Translations under genes and position numbers: made by a program | In this document: positions 8,001-15,308 of the stretch, piece by piece | Layout of the letters: each line of letters opens with the position of its first letter | Numbering within the stretch: the first letter of the stretch is position 1 | The notes under the pieces: generated by a model | Database searches by the model: none | The model's input: only the letters and a program-made list of their open reading frames with translations | Told to the model about the DNA's origin: nothing | Origin: Bacteroidia bacterium | GTDB lineage: Bacteria > Bacteroidota > Bacteroidia > Bacteroidales > Dysgonomonadaceae | Length of the DNA: 23,512 bases | NCBI GenBank assembly: GCA_025999435.1 | Contig: BNXH01000028.1 | Location: forward strand, 1 to 23,512 | Reading direction: 5' to 3'

Positions 8001-8690
8001 ATGAATACAAAATTTCTTTTCTTTTTATCTATCGTATTTATGCTATGCTCTTGCGGATCATCTCATTCGACAGCTACAGATAGGATAACTGTGAACTCGT
8101 TTAATAAGATTATTTCCGGCTCAGGAATCGATATTTGTTTTTCTCAAAGTAAATCGAATTACGTGGAAATAGAATCAGGAGGTAATGTTGCAGTAGAGGT
8201 AAAGGATGGTACTCTTATCTTCAATCGTAGAGGTAAAAGAACATCCGCCAGGGAAAAATCAACGGTTTATATATATGGGAACAATATAGAAGCTGTAATC
8301 CTTTCCGGAGGGTCAGTTTTTATGTCGGATGAATTAAAGACCAGTAAGCCTTTCTCTATCGCGGCTTCAGGCGGATCTGAGGTTCGTATTAAAAAACTGA
8401 ATGTTGGCGACTGTAATCTGGCTTTTTCGGGTAATGCCGACTGTGACATTAAACAACTGGAATCGAAAATACTTAATGTTGCTACTTCGGGAGGAAGTGA
8501 TGCTAATATTAACATCGATAAGGCTGATAATACGAATGTTGCATCAAGTGGAAATTCGCGTATTACCGTTAGCGGAAAGACTCAAAATGTGTCGGTAAGC
8601 GTATCGGGAGGGTCTGATATAAATATTACAAACCTGAAGTATGAAAAATTAAATACGCATCAGTCTAAAAGCGGCTCTATTCGTAAATAA
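8001..8690 (+). CDS. GIN-domain (DUF2807) putative lipoprotein
   Basis: A 229-residue protein with a lipoprotein signal: hydrophobic FLFFLSIVFML, then LCSC with the lipid Cys at residue 18. The mature part matches the head GIN domain style of putative auto-transporter adhesins (DUF2807): short repetitive strands rich in Ser, Gly and Asn such as VEIESGGNVAVEV, AVILSGGSVFM, FSIAASGGSEVRI, LAFSGNADCDI, VATSGGSDANI, VASSGNSRITV and VSVSGGSDINI. These form a likely beta helix with a recurring SGG/SGN turn. It is the last gene of the ECF operon, 47 bp after the previous one, and is followed by the operon terminator. Outer-membrane location is inferred from the lipobox; the binding partner is unknown. 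Confidence 0.82.
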   Translation: MNTKFLFFLSIVFMLCSCGSSHSTATDRITVNSFNKIISGSGIDICFSQSKSNYVEIESGGNVAVEVKDGTLIFNRRGKRTSAREKSTVYIYGNNIEAVILSGGSVFMSDELKTSKPFSIAASGGSEVRIKKLNVGDCNLAFSGNADCDIKQLESKILNVATSGGSDANINIDKADNTNVASSGNSRITVSGKTQNVSVSVSGGSDINITNLKYEKLNTHQSKSGSIRK

Positions 8691-8723
8691 GATAATATAG
8701 GAAGTTTAGTGACAAGAAGGGTG

Positions 8724-8732
8724 GCTTAGGCT
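8724..8732. repeat. Target-site duplication, left copy
   Basis: GCTTAGGCT directly abuts the left end of the 248-bp element. An identical 9-mer at 8981-8989 abuts the right end. With the preceding G the match is 10 bp on the left, because the element itself ends in G. Confidence 0.85.
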
Positions 8733-8980
8733 CAGGAGTGGTCGGAAGATTTTATAGTATTAGCTATTAGTTAATTACAACTTATTTTATCAGAAAAAAA
8801 CAGTTACACTGAGTACCACTGAGCAGACACTGAGGTTCACTGAGACTAAAAAAACTCAGTGTTTCTCCGTGTCTGCTCAGTGTATCTCCGTGTCATAAAA
8901 TATATTTACCGACCTGATTATAAACTATTGAATTGATAAACAATAATATATGATATATTGAAATCTTCCGACCACTCCTG
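8733..8980. mobile_element. 248-bp MITE with perfect 20-bp inverted ends
   Basis: The ends are exact inverted repeats: CAGGAGTGGTCGGAAGATTT at 8733-8752 and its complement at 8961-8980. A 9-bp direct repeat, GCTTAGGCT, flanks both sides (8724-8732 and 8981-8989), the signature of transposition. The interior has no coding potential, so the element would depend on a transposase elsewhere. Its middle (8807-8892) is a second, long imperfect hairpin made of repeated CACTGAG heptamers. The transposase family cannot be named from these ends alone. Confidence 0.85.
8807..8892. repeat. CACTGAG heptamer hairpin inside the MITE
   Basis: CACTGAG occurs at 8807, 8817, 8828 and 8838. The complementary CTCAGTG or its variant CTCCGTG occurs at 8855, 8865, 8876 and 8886. 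Spacing is 10, 11, 10 bp on both arms, so the arms are in register and fold into one long imperfect hairpin with a loop at 8845-8854 (ACTAAAAAAA). Confidence 0.85.
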
Positions 8981-8989
8981 GCTTAGGCT
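8981..8989. repeat. Target-site duplication, right copy
   Basis: GCTTAGGCT, identical to 8724-8732, directly follows the right inverted repeat of the 248-bp element. Confidence 0.85.
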
Positions 8990-9000
8990 ACCCTTTTTTT

Positions 9001-9008
9001 TATATTTG
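9001..9008 (+). promoter_or_regulatory. Possible -7 box for the small membrane protein
   Basis: TATATTTG matches TAnnTTTG and lies 12 bp before the ATG at 9021, directly after the T-run of the operon terminator. No TTTG is found at -33, where the target duplication and MITE end now lie. It implies a very short leader, so it is tentative. Confidence 0.4.
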
Positions 9009-9020
9009 TAATAAAAACGA

Positions 9021-9245
9021 ATGGAAGACTTGTTCTTTGGTTTAGCTGCATCTATCGGCTCTCGGGTTAGATTCTATTTCTTGAAATTAATAAATAGACC
9101 AAAGTCTCTGAAATATTTAAAGGGTAACACTGGCGATTCAACGGATAGAATTAGTCATGGATGTATTAATATAATTATAGGTTTCCCTATTCTATTTTTA
9201 ATAATAATAGGGATTGCATATGTATGTTTTACTTTTTTTGACTAA
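9021..9245 (+). CDS. Small hypothetical membrane protein
   Basis: A 74-residue ORF with a hydrophilic first part (RVRFYFLKLINRPKSLKYLKG) and one strong transmembrane helix near the C-terminus (about 50-71, INIIIGFPILFLIIIGIAYVCF). It has a possible -7 box 12 bp upstream and stops 5 bp before the end of the convergent radical SAM gene, so it fills the gap neatly. I do not recognise a family. It could be a genuine small inner-membrane protein or a chance ORF; the hydrophobic segment and tight fit favour a real gene. Confidence 0.45.
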   Translation: MEDLFFGLAASIGSRVRFYFLKLINRPKSLKYLKGNTGDSTDRISHGCINIIIGFPILFLIIIGIAYVCFTFFD

Positions 9246-9250
9246 CTGCA

Positions 9251-10180
9251 CTACCCTTTATTTTTATACAGTCGCCCCTGCCACGTCTCCCTTTCAGCAA
9301 AACGCTTCCATATTTTTGCTGTAAATTCAAAGTTCTTTAAACCCCAATCGGGAGCTATCAGCAGTTGTTTCGGAGATTGCGATATAAATCTTTCAATAAT
9401 AAAATCAGGATTCAGTCTTTCAGCAAAATCGATACACAGATCGATATAGTCATCTACTTCGAACAGGTTGAACCACTCAGGGTGTTCCCTGTACTGCTTC
9501 GCCATTACCGTTCCTTTGATGAGCTGTAATTGATGTAACTTTAATGTAGTTAATGGAAGTTTTGATACGACTCCGGCATGAGCCAGTACCTGCTCCCTGC
9601 TTTCGTGAGGCAGGCCTAATATCAGGTGAGCTCCTGTATAAATGCCCTTCGATGCCGTTTTTTCTATTGCAGCGACGCTCTCCGTATGTGTGTGCCCCCT
9701 ATTGATAAACTCTAAGGTAGAATCTAATGTAGATTCGAGTCCATATTCTATGATGAGGAAAGTTCGTCTGTTTAGTTCTGCGAAATAATCCAACAATTCA
9801 TCCGGCATACAGTCCGGACGTGTGCCGATGATCAATCCTACGACACCGGGGTAAGCCAAAGCTTCTTCATACAGGGAGATCAGCTTATCGATGCTGTCAT
9901 ACGTGTTTGTGTAAGACTGAAAATAGGCCAGATATTTCATTTCGGGATACTTGTAGGAGAAGAAAGCAATGCCATCGCGTAGCTGGTCGCTTACGGAACG
10001 CTGTTTCCCTCCATATCCGGGACTGAAACTTTGATTGTTACAGTATGTACAACCGCCTACGGCTTTCGACCCGTCCCTGTTGGGGCAAGTGAAACCGGCG
10101 TTGATCGATATTTTCTGAACCTTATACGGGAAATGTTTCGTGAGTAATCCCCCGAATTCCTTATAGAATTTATTCTCCAT
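9251..10180 (-). CDS. TIGR01212-family radical SAM protein (YhcC-like)
   Basis: A 309-residue radical SAM enzyme of the YhcC/TIGR01212 family, whose substrate is unsettled. The [4Fe-4S] cysteines lie in CPNRDGSKAVGGCTYC at residues 32, 44 and 47, the CX11CX2C spacing of this family rather than the classic CX3CX2C. KYLAYFQSYTNTYDSIDKL, IIGTRPDCMPDELLDYFAEL and YGLESTLDSTLEFINRGHTH are hallmark segments. Its start overlaps the end of argB by 11 bp, so the two are translationally linked. It is the last gene of the minus-strand run that includes the CYTH protein. Confidence 0.92.
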   Translation of the reverse strand: MENKFYKEFGGLLTKHFPYKVQKISINAGFTCPNRDGSKAVGGCTYCNNQSFSPGYGGKQRSVSDQLRDGIAFFSYKYPEMKYLAYFQSYTNTYDSIDKLISLYEEALAYPGVVGLIIGTRPDCMPDELLDYFAELNRRTFLIIEYGLESTLDSTLEFINRGHTHTESVAAIEKTASKGIYTGAHLILGLPHESREQVLAHAGVVSKLPLTTLKLHQLQLIKGTVMAKQYREHPEWFNLFEVDDYIDLCIDFAERLNPDFIIERFISQSPKQLLIAPDWGLKNFEFTAKIWKRFAERETWQGRLYKNKG

Positions 10181-10943
10181 TAATGCGTGTTCCTGTGTTC
10201 TTTCCTAATTCCGCGGCGCTGGTAATAATAACTTCCTTTACTCCGGCTTCTATCGAGTTGAAAGCATTCTCCAGCTTCGGGATCATTCCACCCTGAATAA
10301 CACCTTGCCCGACGAACCGTTCAAATTCGGTTTTATTTATTTGAGGAATAACGCTGTCATCATCCTTCTCATTCATTAGTACCCCTTTCTTTTCGAAGCA
10401 ATAAACTAAGCTCACATCAAATACCTGAGCCAATGCTTTCGCTGTTTCTCCGGCTATTGTATCGGCATTCGTGTTCAATATATTCCCCTTTCCATCGTGG
10501 GTTAACGGCGCTAAAACAGGAATTATACCTTGTTGTATGAGAGAGGATAAAATGTCAATGTTTACCTTTTTTACATCACCTACATAGCCATAATCTATAT
10601 CCTTAACCGGTCTTTTATCGGAAAGCATCATATTCATGTCTGCTCCGGTAAGTCCTAAGGCGTTTATACCCAGCGCTTGCAATTTGGCGACAATGTTTTT
10701 ATTTACCAATCCGCCATATACCATCGTCACCACTTGGAGTGTTTCCAGATCGGTTATCCTCCGCCCGTTTACCATCCGGCTTTCTATGCCCAGGCGTTCA
10801 GCTAACTTTGTCGCTGAGCGTCCGCCTCCATGTACCAGTATTTTGTATCCCTCTATTTGGGCGAAATCTTTTAATAATTGTTGTAAAGACTGTTCTTCCT
10901 CTACAATCTTGCCTCCTACTTTTATGATAGTTAACTTGTTCAT
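10170..10943 (-). CDS. argB: Acetylglutamate kinase
   Basis: ArgB phosphorylates N-acetyl-L-glutamate (N-acetylornithine-type arginine synthesis, possibly with N-succinyl substrates in Bacteroidota). The 257-residue amino acid kinase fold starts with TIIKVGGKI (about 4-12), has the VHGGG glycine loop (37-41), NGRRITD (59-65), GLTGADMN (97-104) and NTNADTIAGETA (157-168). The long N-terminal helix of the arginine-inhibited hexameric enzymes is absent, so it is probably the shorter, non-inhibited form. It starts 19 bp after the 489-aa gene and overlaps the radical SAM gene; no other arg genes are nearby. Confidence 0.92.
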   Translation of the reverse strand: MNKLTIIKVGGKIVEEEQSLQQLLKDFAQIEGYKILVHGGGRSATKLAERLGIESRMVNGRRITDLETLQVVTMVYGGLVNKNIVAKLQALGINALGLTGADMNMMLSDKRPVKDIDYGYVGDVKKVNIDILSSLIQQGIIPVLAPLTHDGKGNILNTNADTIAGETAKALAQVFDVSLVYCFEKKGVLMNEKDDDSVIPQINKTEFERFVGQGVIQGGMIPKLENAFNSIEAGVKEVIITSAAELGKNTGTRINGE

Positions 10944-10962
10944 TTTGTTTATTGTTACTTTT

Positions 10963-12432
10963 CTAATTTAATTCGCTTACATCGCTTATACCGTTCCGGT
11001 TGAACAATATCCGGTATTTTCGGTAATATTCATCGCTGTCCGATTGGCACTGTATGATAAAGTAAAGGGAATATATCTTGTTGCCTTCCATAGCCGCAAG
11101 CCCGTTTTCTTTGTCCGGTATATAGAGGGGGATAAACGGGTTATCCATTTTCTGAGTATAGTGCAGTAAATTGAATCTGGTAATATCATTAATTCCCGAC
11201 AGGCGATATTCTTTATATTCCTCAATATCTTCTTTCGACAAACTAACCCATTTCCGGTACAATATGATTTTCTCGTCATACACTTGGTTCTCGGCTTCAA
11301 CCAGTGGAGACCTGGCTCTTATGCTGCGTACTTCATCCGGAAGTTTACTCTCCTCGATGAAGTCAAAGCCTTCTTTCATCCAGCCGATCTCTTGTTTGCG
11401 AATACTCAATTTCAATTTCGTGTCAAAGTATTTTTTACTCAGTTTGGACGTGAAATAATAGCGCGTTATATCCTTTATGCGGTCTTTAAACATATAGCTG
11501 AACACCAGGATAACGAAAAGGTCAGTGGTGAAATTACCGAAGCGTTGTGTTGCAAAGAAAGAGATCACAGTCGCGAAAATCATGGCAATACCGGCAGCTA
11601 TACTATAGTAAACCTGCTCGGCCAAAGCTCCATCTTTTTTCTTTATGATTTGTAAAAACAGGTCGCTCTCTACAAATTTTTTCAGGACATTACGCTGGGT
11701 TATAACCAGGCTGTTATGCTTTGTGTCCTCTTTTTCGAGAAGCATAAACCCTCTTTTTCTTTTGTGGGCTGTTTCGTCCTCCAGCAATTTATAAAGTCCG
11801 GGCTTTATTTTTTCAAACACCTTTTTATTGCCTGACAATTGGCGCATTATCTCAAACGAATACTGCTCTATTATATTTCCAAGAAAATCGTCGCCGAAAA
11901 GAAAATAATCCCGTTGTTGTTTCGATATATCTGTCTTTGTCAGTTCTTCCCATTTCTCACGGTACTGAAGGGCTATTTCTCTTACATTATGAATAAAGGA
12001 TTCTATGTGTGAGATAATCTCTTCGTCGGCAGATGTGTCGCGTATGATCTGTACATGGCGGCGAAGAGCGCTTTTTACAATACAGACGAACATTTTTACC
12101 TGATATACAAAGCTCTCTGTTTTAATTTCGTCCGTCGGATTTATAACCAGATCATCTAATGCCTTTTGTAATCTCGGCAAAGGACCGCGTCCGGCTTTTA
12201 GGATTTCTTCCAGAGAATAGACCGGAGTAATCAGACGGATATTGGTATTCACATCCCTGTAGAAATCTGTTTTCTTGTATGTTGACCGGTTAATATCCAG
12301 ACTATTTGGTACAAATATCCAACTGTTAATCCTGAATTGATTAACGTCTTTCGGATTATCCTTATCGGGAATAAACCCGATTTTGAATTCCAGCGAAAAA
12401 TTATCGTGGACTTTTACTTCTGTATCAATCAT
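10963..12432 (-). CDS. Conserved hypothetical protein with two membrane helices
   Basis: A 489-residue protein that I cannot assign to a named family. It has a soluble N-terminal region of about 270 residues with predicted strands and helices, a helical hairpin in the membrane (about 276-294 and 302-315, separated by QRFGNFTTD), and a soluble C-terminal region of about 170 residues that starts very basic (KDRIKDITRYYFTSKLSKKYFDTKLKL). Both soluble parts probably face the cytoplasm. It lies 4 bp downstream of the CYTH-domain gene and 19 bp upstream of argB. Such tight coupling to the CYTH gene suggests a joint role, perhaps with a triphosphate or polyphosphate substrate, but this is inference only. 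Confidence 0.7.
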   Translation of the reverse strand: MIDTEVKVHDNFSLEFKIGFIPDKDNPKDVNQFRINSWIFVPNSLDINRSTYKKTDFYRDVNTNIRLITPVYSLEEILKAGRGPLPRLQKALDDLVINPTDEIKTESFVYQVKMFVCIVKSALRRHVQIIRDTSADEEIISHIESFIHNVREIALQYREKWEELTKTDISKQQRDYFLFGDDFLGNIIEQYSFEIMRQLSGNKKVFEKIKPGLYKLLEDETAHKRKRGFMLLEKEDTKHNSLVITQRNVLKKFVESDLFLQIIKKKDGALAEQVYYSIAAGIAMIFATVISFFATQRFGNFTTDLFVILVFSYMFKDRIKDITRYYFTSKLSKKYFDTKLKLSIRKQEIGWMKEGFDFIEESKLPDEVRSIRARSPLVEAENQVYDEKIILYRKWVSLSKEDIEEYKEYRLSGINDITRFNLLHYTQKMDNPFIPLYIPDKENGLAAMEGNKIYSLYFIIQCQSDSDEYYRKYRILFNRNGISDVSELN

Positions 12433-12436
12433 CCGG

Positions 12437-12904
12437 TCACCATTTAGTGTACGGTTTCTGACTCAAATATGAGTTGTAGTAACGCTCGTCTCCGGTAACT
12501 TCATCCCCAAGCCAATCGGGTTTTTCAAAAATGTCGGCTTCATCCGAAAGTTCTATTTCAGCCATCACCAAACCTTCATTGTCACCGTGAAATTCGTCGA
12601 CTTCGAAAGTATAGTTATCATTCTTAATATAATGGCGGATCTTGTCTATTATTCCGGGTTCACATAGGTTTATCAACTCCCGGGCATCCTGAATACGGAT
12701 TTCTTTTTCCCATTCGTAGCGGGATAATCCCGACGCGTTGCTGATCCCTTTTATTGTGAGATACGCTTTTTCCCCTTTTATTCTGACGCGGACTGTTCGT
12801 TCGGGGATAGACGACAGATAGCCCTGAACAATAACTTCTTTTTTATAAGCGTATTGTTTAAAATCTCCTTTCACCAAAAATTTCCGTTCTATTTCTAATC
12901 CCAT
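12437..12904 (-). CDS. CYTH-domain protein, triphosphate tunnel metalloenzyme
   Basis: A 155-residue CYTH protein. The signature ExExK is present at the N-terminus as E4-I-E6-R-K8 in GLEIERKFLV. Further tunnel-type motifs are TVRVRIKGEKAYLTIKG (about 37-53), YEWEKEI (about 63-69), IDKIRHYI (85-92), FEVDEFHGDNEGLVMAEIEL (99-118) and the C-terminal GDERYYNSYLS. The family hydrolyses or cyclises organic or inorganic triphosphates in a metal-dependent beta-barrel tunnel; short single-domain bacterial forms are often tripolyphosphatases. Its stop is 4 bp before the start of the 489-aa membrane protein. A palindromic element lies right upstream, and no housekeeping -7 box is seen between them. Confidence 0.88.
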   Translation of the reverse strand: MGLEIERKFLVKGDFKQYAYKKEVIVQGYLSSIPERTVRVRIKGEKAYLTIKGISNASGLSRYEWEKEIRIQDARELINLCEPGIIDKIRHYIKNDNYTFEVDEFHGDNEGLVMAEIELSDEADIFEKPDWLGDEVTGDERYYNSYLSQKPYTKW

Positions 12905-12916
12905 ATAAATATCGAA

Positions 12917-13050
12917 TGAGAGTGTGTTAAAAGGTCATTTTTTTCGTCATTGCGAACGAAGTGAAGCAATCCAGAGTGTTGATTATTAATGGATTGCTTC
13001 GGGCTATCGCCCTCGCAATGACGGGAACTCCATCTTTTGACACACCCTCT
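12917..13050. mobile_element. MITE-like palindromic element B
   Basis: A 134-bp near-perfect hairpin. Its outer 17 bp (12917-12933 and 13034-13050) match as inverted repeats with three differences and read AGAGGGTGTGTCAAAAG on the better side, the same end type as element A. Inside are CGTCATTGCG...AAGCAATCC arms: type 1 at 12945-12974 and type 2 inverted at 12991-13024, with a short AT loop. It lies between the CYTH gene start and the stop of the DUF4831 gene. A 61-codon reading frame through it (12961-13146) is a by-product of the palindrome. Confidence 0.75.
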
Positions 13051-13056
13051 GGTGAG

Positions 13057-14136
13057 TTACTGTATTATTTGCTTGATAGCGCCCATGTCAGGATAGAAGA
13101 TAACCTTTACCGGCATTTTATTGTTGTCGAACATTTTAGGAGTTAGGACATCCTGTACTCCGTATTGTACGATGTCACATTCTTTTCTTACATAGTCTTT
13201 TCCGTTATAAGAAATTTGCAATGCAGCTTTATTCGGGATATTGTAGATTATTCCTGCCGAAAACTTCTTCTCCATTTCTTTTTCTTCTTTAGGGGTGAGT
13301 ATCTGCTCAACGCGCGGGTCTTTATTTTTCAGAGTAAAGTAAACCGGAGCGCCGGACAGGTCGTTCGCGTCAACAATGCCAAGCTTAGAAGAGAATCGGA
13401 AAATAACCCTGTTTTCGATGTCTTTTTTATCCGGAACAACCGTAAATGCTTTCGAACCGGTCTCCACACTCTCGGTCCCGATAAACATTGCGGTTAAAGC
13501 TCTTTCCTGTTCTTCGAGTTGTGTCATTACCACTTTATAGGCATTTCCGTCAGGAGGCATATTGTCGGCTTCTCCTGTCAGGATATTATTCCGGCTTTCC
13601 CGTAGACGGTATATTTGTTTGGCGATCAACTCCGCTTGTTTAGCCGTAGAACCTGCCCTCAATATCTCTTCCGATAAAAAACTACGGGGATCAGATGTGA
13701 AACTTGACGAGATAGGAGTGGCTTCTGTTACTTCTTCCTTCGGGAAAGTATAATCGTTATTGATAGCACATATCAGTCCGTCTTTTGTCAGTGTTACAAA
13801 TGGAGTAGTTGTATTTGAGCGGAATTCTACCAGGTAGGATTTGTCTTTATCAACAACACCTTGTGTAGCAGCATCAATATTATCGATGGAGTAAATTGTA
13901 CTGTTTTCTATTATAGGATTTGAGATACTCAGGTAACGTTCGGCGTATTGATAGAACTGCCCGGCCTTTCGCGTAGTCTTTGTATATTTTACGGATACTG
14001 TAATAGAGGTTTTGGGTAAAGAATAAGCTACTCCATAGTCATTGCCTTTTACCGCGCTCATCTTAACCGTGCTTTGAGCGGAAAGTTGAGTTGCTCCGGT
14101 AAATACTAGGAAAATTAGTCCCCAATAATATTTCAT
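13057..14136 (-). CDS. DUF4831 family secreted protein
   Basis: A 359-residue protein with a signal peptide (MKYYWGLIFLVFTGATQLSAQ). The mature sequence begins with a conserved GVAYSLPKTSITVSVKYTKTTRKAGQFYQYAERYL stretch that fits DUF4831, a Bacteroidota-only family. The middle (about 150-230) is helical with IYRLRESRNNILTGEADNMPPDGNAYKVVMTQLEEQERALTAMFIG; the rest is beta-rich. No catalytic motif is visible, and the family function is not known to me. A minus-strand TAGCTTTG box at 14165-14172 gives a leader of about 22 nt. A palindromic element follows the stop by 6 bp, so it may be transcribed separately from the CYTH-argB run. Confidence 0.8.
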   Translation of the reverse strand: MKYYWGLIFLVFTGATQLSAQSTVKMSAVKGNDYGVAYSLPKTSITVSVKYTKTTRKAGQFYQYAERYLSISNPIIENSTIYSIDNIDAATQGVVDKDKSYLVEFRSNTTTPFVTLTKDGLICAINNDYTFPKEEVTEATPISSSFTSDPRSFLSEEILRAGSTAKQAELIAKQIYRLRESRNNILTGEADNMPPDGNAYKVVMTQLEEQERALTAMFIGTESVETGSKAFTVVPDKKDIENRVIFRFSSKLGIVDANDLSGAPVYFTLKNKDPRVEQILTPKEEKEMEKKFSAGIIYNIPNKAALQISYNGKDYVRKECDIVQYGVQDVLTPKMFDNNKMPVKVIFYPDMGAIKQIIQ

Positions 14137-14164
14137 AAGATTTTCGTTTAAAATATTAATATAG

Positions 14165-14172
14165 CAAAGCTA
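14165..14172 (-). promoter_or_regulatory. DUF4831 gene promoter, -7 box
   Basis: On the minus strand this reads TAGCTTTG, a match to TAnnTTTG, 29 bp upstream of the start at 14136. No clear -33 is seen. Confidence 0.55.
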
Positions 14173-14214
14173 AGGATTTTTTTGTGAAATTAATAAGAGT
14201 TGAAAACAGTAGTT

Positions 14215-15177
14215 TTATTGAAGGTAAAGTCTTCTCATTTTCACAATGTCTACTTTTAGTACTTTGGTGAGGTAATCCATCACAGATCCGTGATCTCTTT
14301 TTATCTGATTGATACCTGCCTGCAAGAACATTTTTTTTACTGTAAATATAGATTCTGCACGTGGATATTTTGCTATAAAGGCATCGTACTTGTCACTTAA
14401 ATATATTTTCGACGACAAATAGTCTTCCATGATCGTCTGTTCGTCTACACCCAAAGAGTATAGGACAAGAGCTGCCGCCATGCCGGTCCTGTCTTTTCCT
14501 GCCGAACAGTGAAATATAAGAGGTGCGCTCAGATTGTTCTGTACTATGGCAAAAAATATGCGGAAGGCTCTTACACAGGCAGGATCGCTTACTAGCAAAC
14601 GGTTCATGTACTTCATCTGAGTATCTATATTCGTGCTGAGTAAATTTGCCTGAATTCCTTCACTGCTTAGATTTCCGGGAGTGATGGCTATAGGATATGT
14701 GAAATGAACAGTATGCGGAAGCTTGTCCGGAGAACGTTTTACTTCGCTTTGCGCCCTGAAATCTATAACTGATGTTATCGGGATGCCGGACAGGTATTTG
14801 AGATCTTCTTCTGTGAGATTGGATAATTCGTCTGCCCGGAACAATTTTCCCCATTTTGTATATCTTCCTTCCTTTGTTTTGAAACCTCCCAGATCGCGAA
14901 AATTATAACCTCCTGCCATGGGTAAATGCCTTTCGGCCAATAATATTCTTTCCGTTTCACTAACCAGTTCAAAATAAGTGCGGCTAGAGCTGCTCACATT
15001 GAGAGGGAAAATACCACTGCCATTACCTGTCAGTATAGGAGCTGTTTTATCTATGCTCTCAAATGAAGTGCCAGCATATAATTCCCAATACTTTTCAGTC
15101 TCTATATCAAGACTTGTAGCTTTGGTCTGTTTATCTTTTATTATATAAACTTTTTGAATAACCTTACCCATTAACAC
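14215..15177 (-). CDS. Tyrosine-protein phosphatase family protein, intact active site
   Basis: A 320-residue protein of the Tyr_phosphatase3 type (PF13350-like). A beta-rich N-terminal domain of about 90 residues precedes NFRDLGGFKTKEGRYTKWGKLFRADEL (about 92-118), the family signature. A VIDFRAQSEV strand follows near 137-146, then the catalytic P-loop HCSAGKDRTG with Cys224 and Arg230 (the CX5R motif). No signal peptide is seen, so it is probably cytoplasmic. A TATATTTG box on the minus strand at 15221-15228 fits a leader of about 37 nt; ATG at 15171 is an equally possible start. It is divergent from a paralogue that has lost the P-loop Arg. Confidence 0.88.
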   Translation of the reverse strand: MLMGKVIQKVYIIKDKQTKATSLDIETEKYWELYAGTSFESIDKTAPILTGNGSGIFPLNVSSSSRTYFELVSETERILLAERHLPMAGGYNFRDLGGFKTKEGRYTKWGKLFRADELSNLTEEDLKYLSGIPITSVIDFRAQSEVKRSPDKLPHTVHFTYPIAITPGNLSSEGIQANLLSTNIDTQMKYMNRLLVSDPACVRAFRIFFAIVQNNLSAPLIFHCSAGKDRTGMAAALVLYSLGVDEQTIMEDYLSSKIYLSDKYDAFIAKYPRAESIFTVKKMFLQAGINQIKRDHGSVMDYLTKVLKVDIVKMRRLYLQ

Positions 15178-15220
15178 TAAATTGTCTTGTTATGCGGCAA
15201 CTATTTTTCATTAAAGAAAA

Positions 15221-15228
15221 CAAATATA
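15221..15228 (-). promoter_or_regulatory. Promoter -7 box of the intact phosphatase gene
   Basis: On the minus strand this reads TATATTTG, a TAnnTTTG match 44 bp upstream of the start codon at 15177. The -33 region is unclear. Confidence 0.55.
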
Positions 15229-15308
15229 AGCAATTAGTTGGTATTGTATTGTTAAATGTATTTGAAGTGTGAAAAAAAGGTAAATCTTTGCAAAAAGAAT
15301 ACAGGGTA

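Larger units (their letters stand above)
8717..9001 (+). terminator. ECF operon terminator, interrupted by a MITE
   Basis: Removing 8733-8980 and one target copy leaves AAGGGTGGC, loop TTAG, GCTACCCTT and a run of T, a textbook intrinsic terminator 26 bp after the stop of the last operon gene. The left arm is now at 8717-8732 and the right arm at 8981-8995, followed by the T-run to 9001. At RNA level the two arms can still pair across the element (16 pairs including G-U, one bulged C, then 19 pairs of the element ends), so terminator function may persist. Confidence 0.75.

Noticed and set aside
8807..8892. CRISPR-like array of CACTGAG units
   Set aside because: Units are 7 bp with 3-4 bp gaps in two mirror arms, too short for a CRISPR repeat, and no spacers or cas genes are present.
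12961..13146. 61-codon plus-strand frame
   Set aside because: It arises from the palindrome of element B and overlaps the DUF4831 gene on the other strand.
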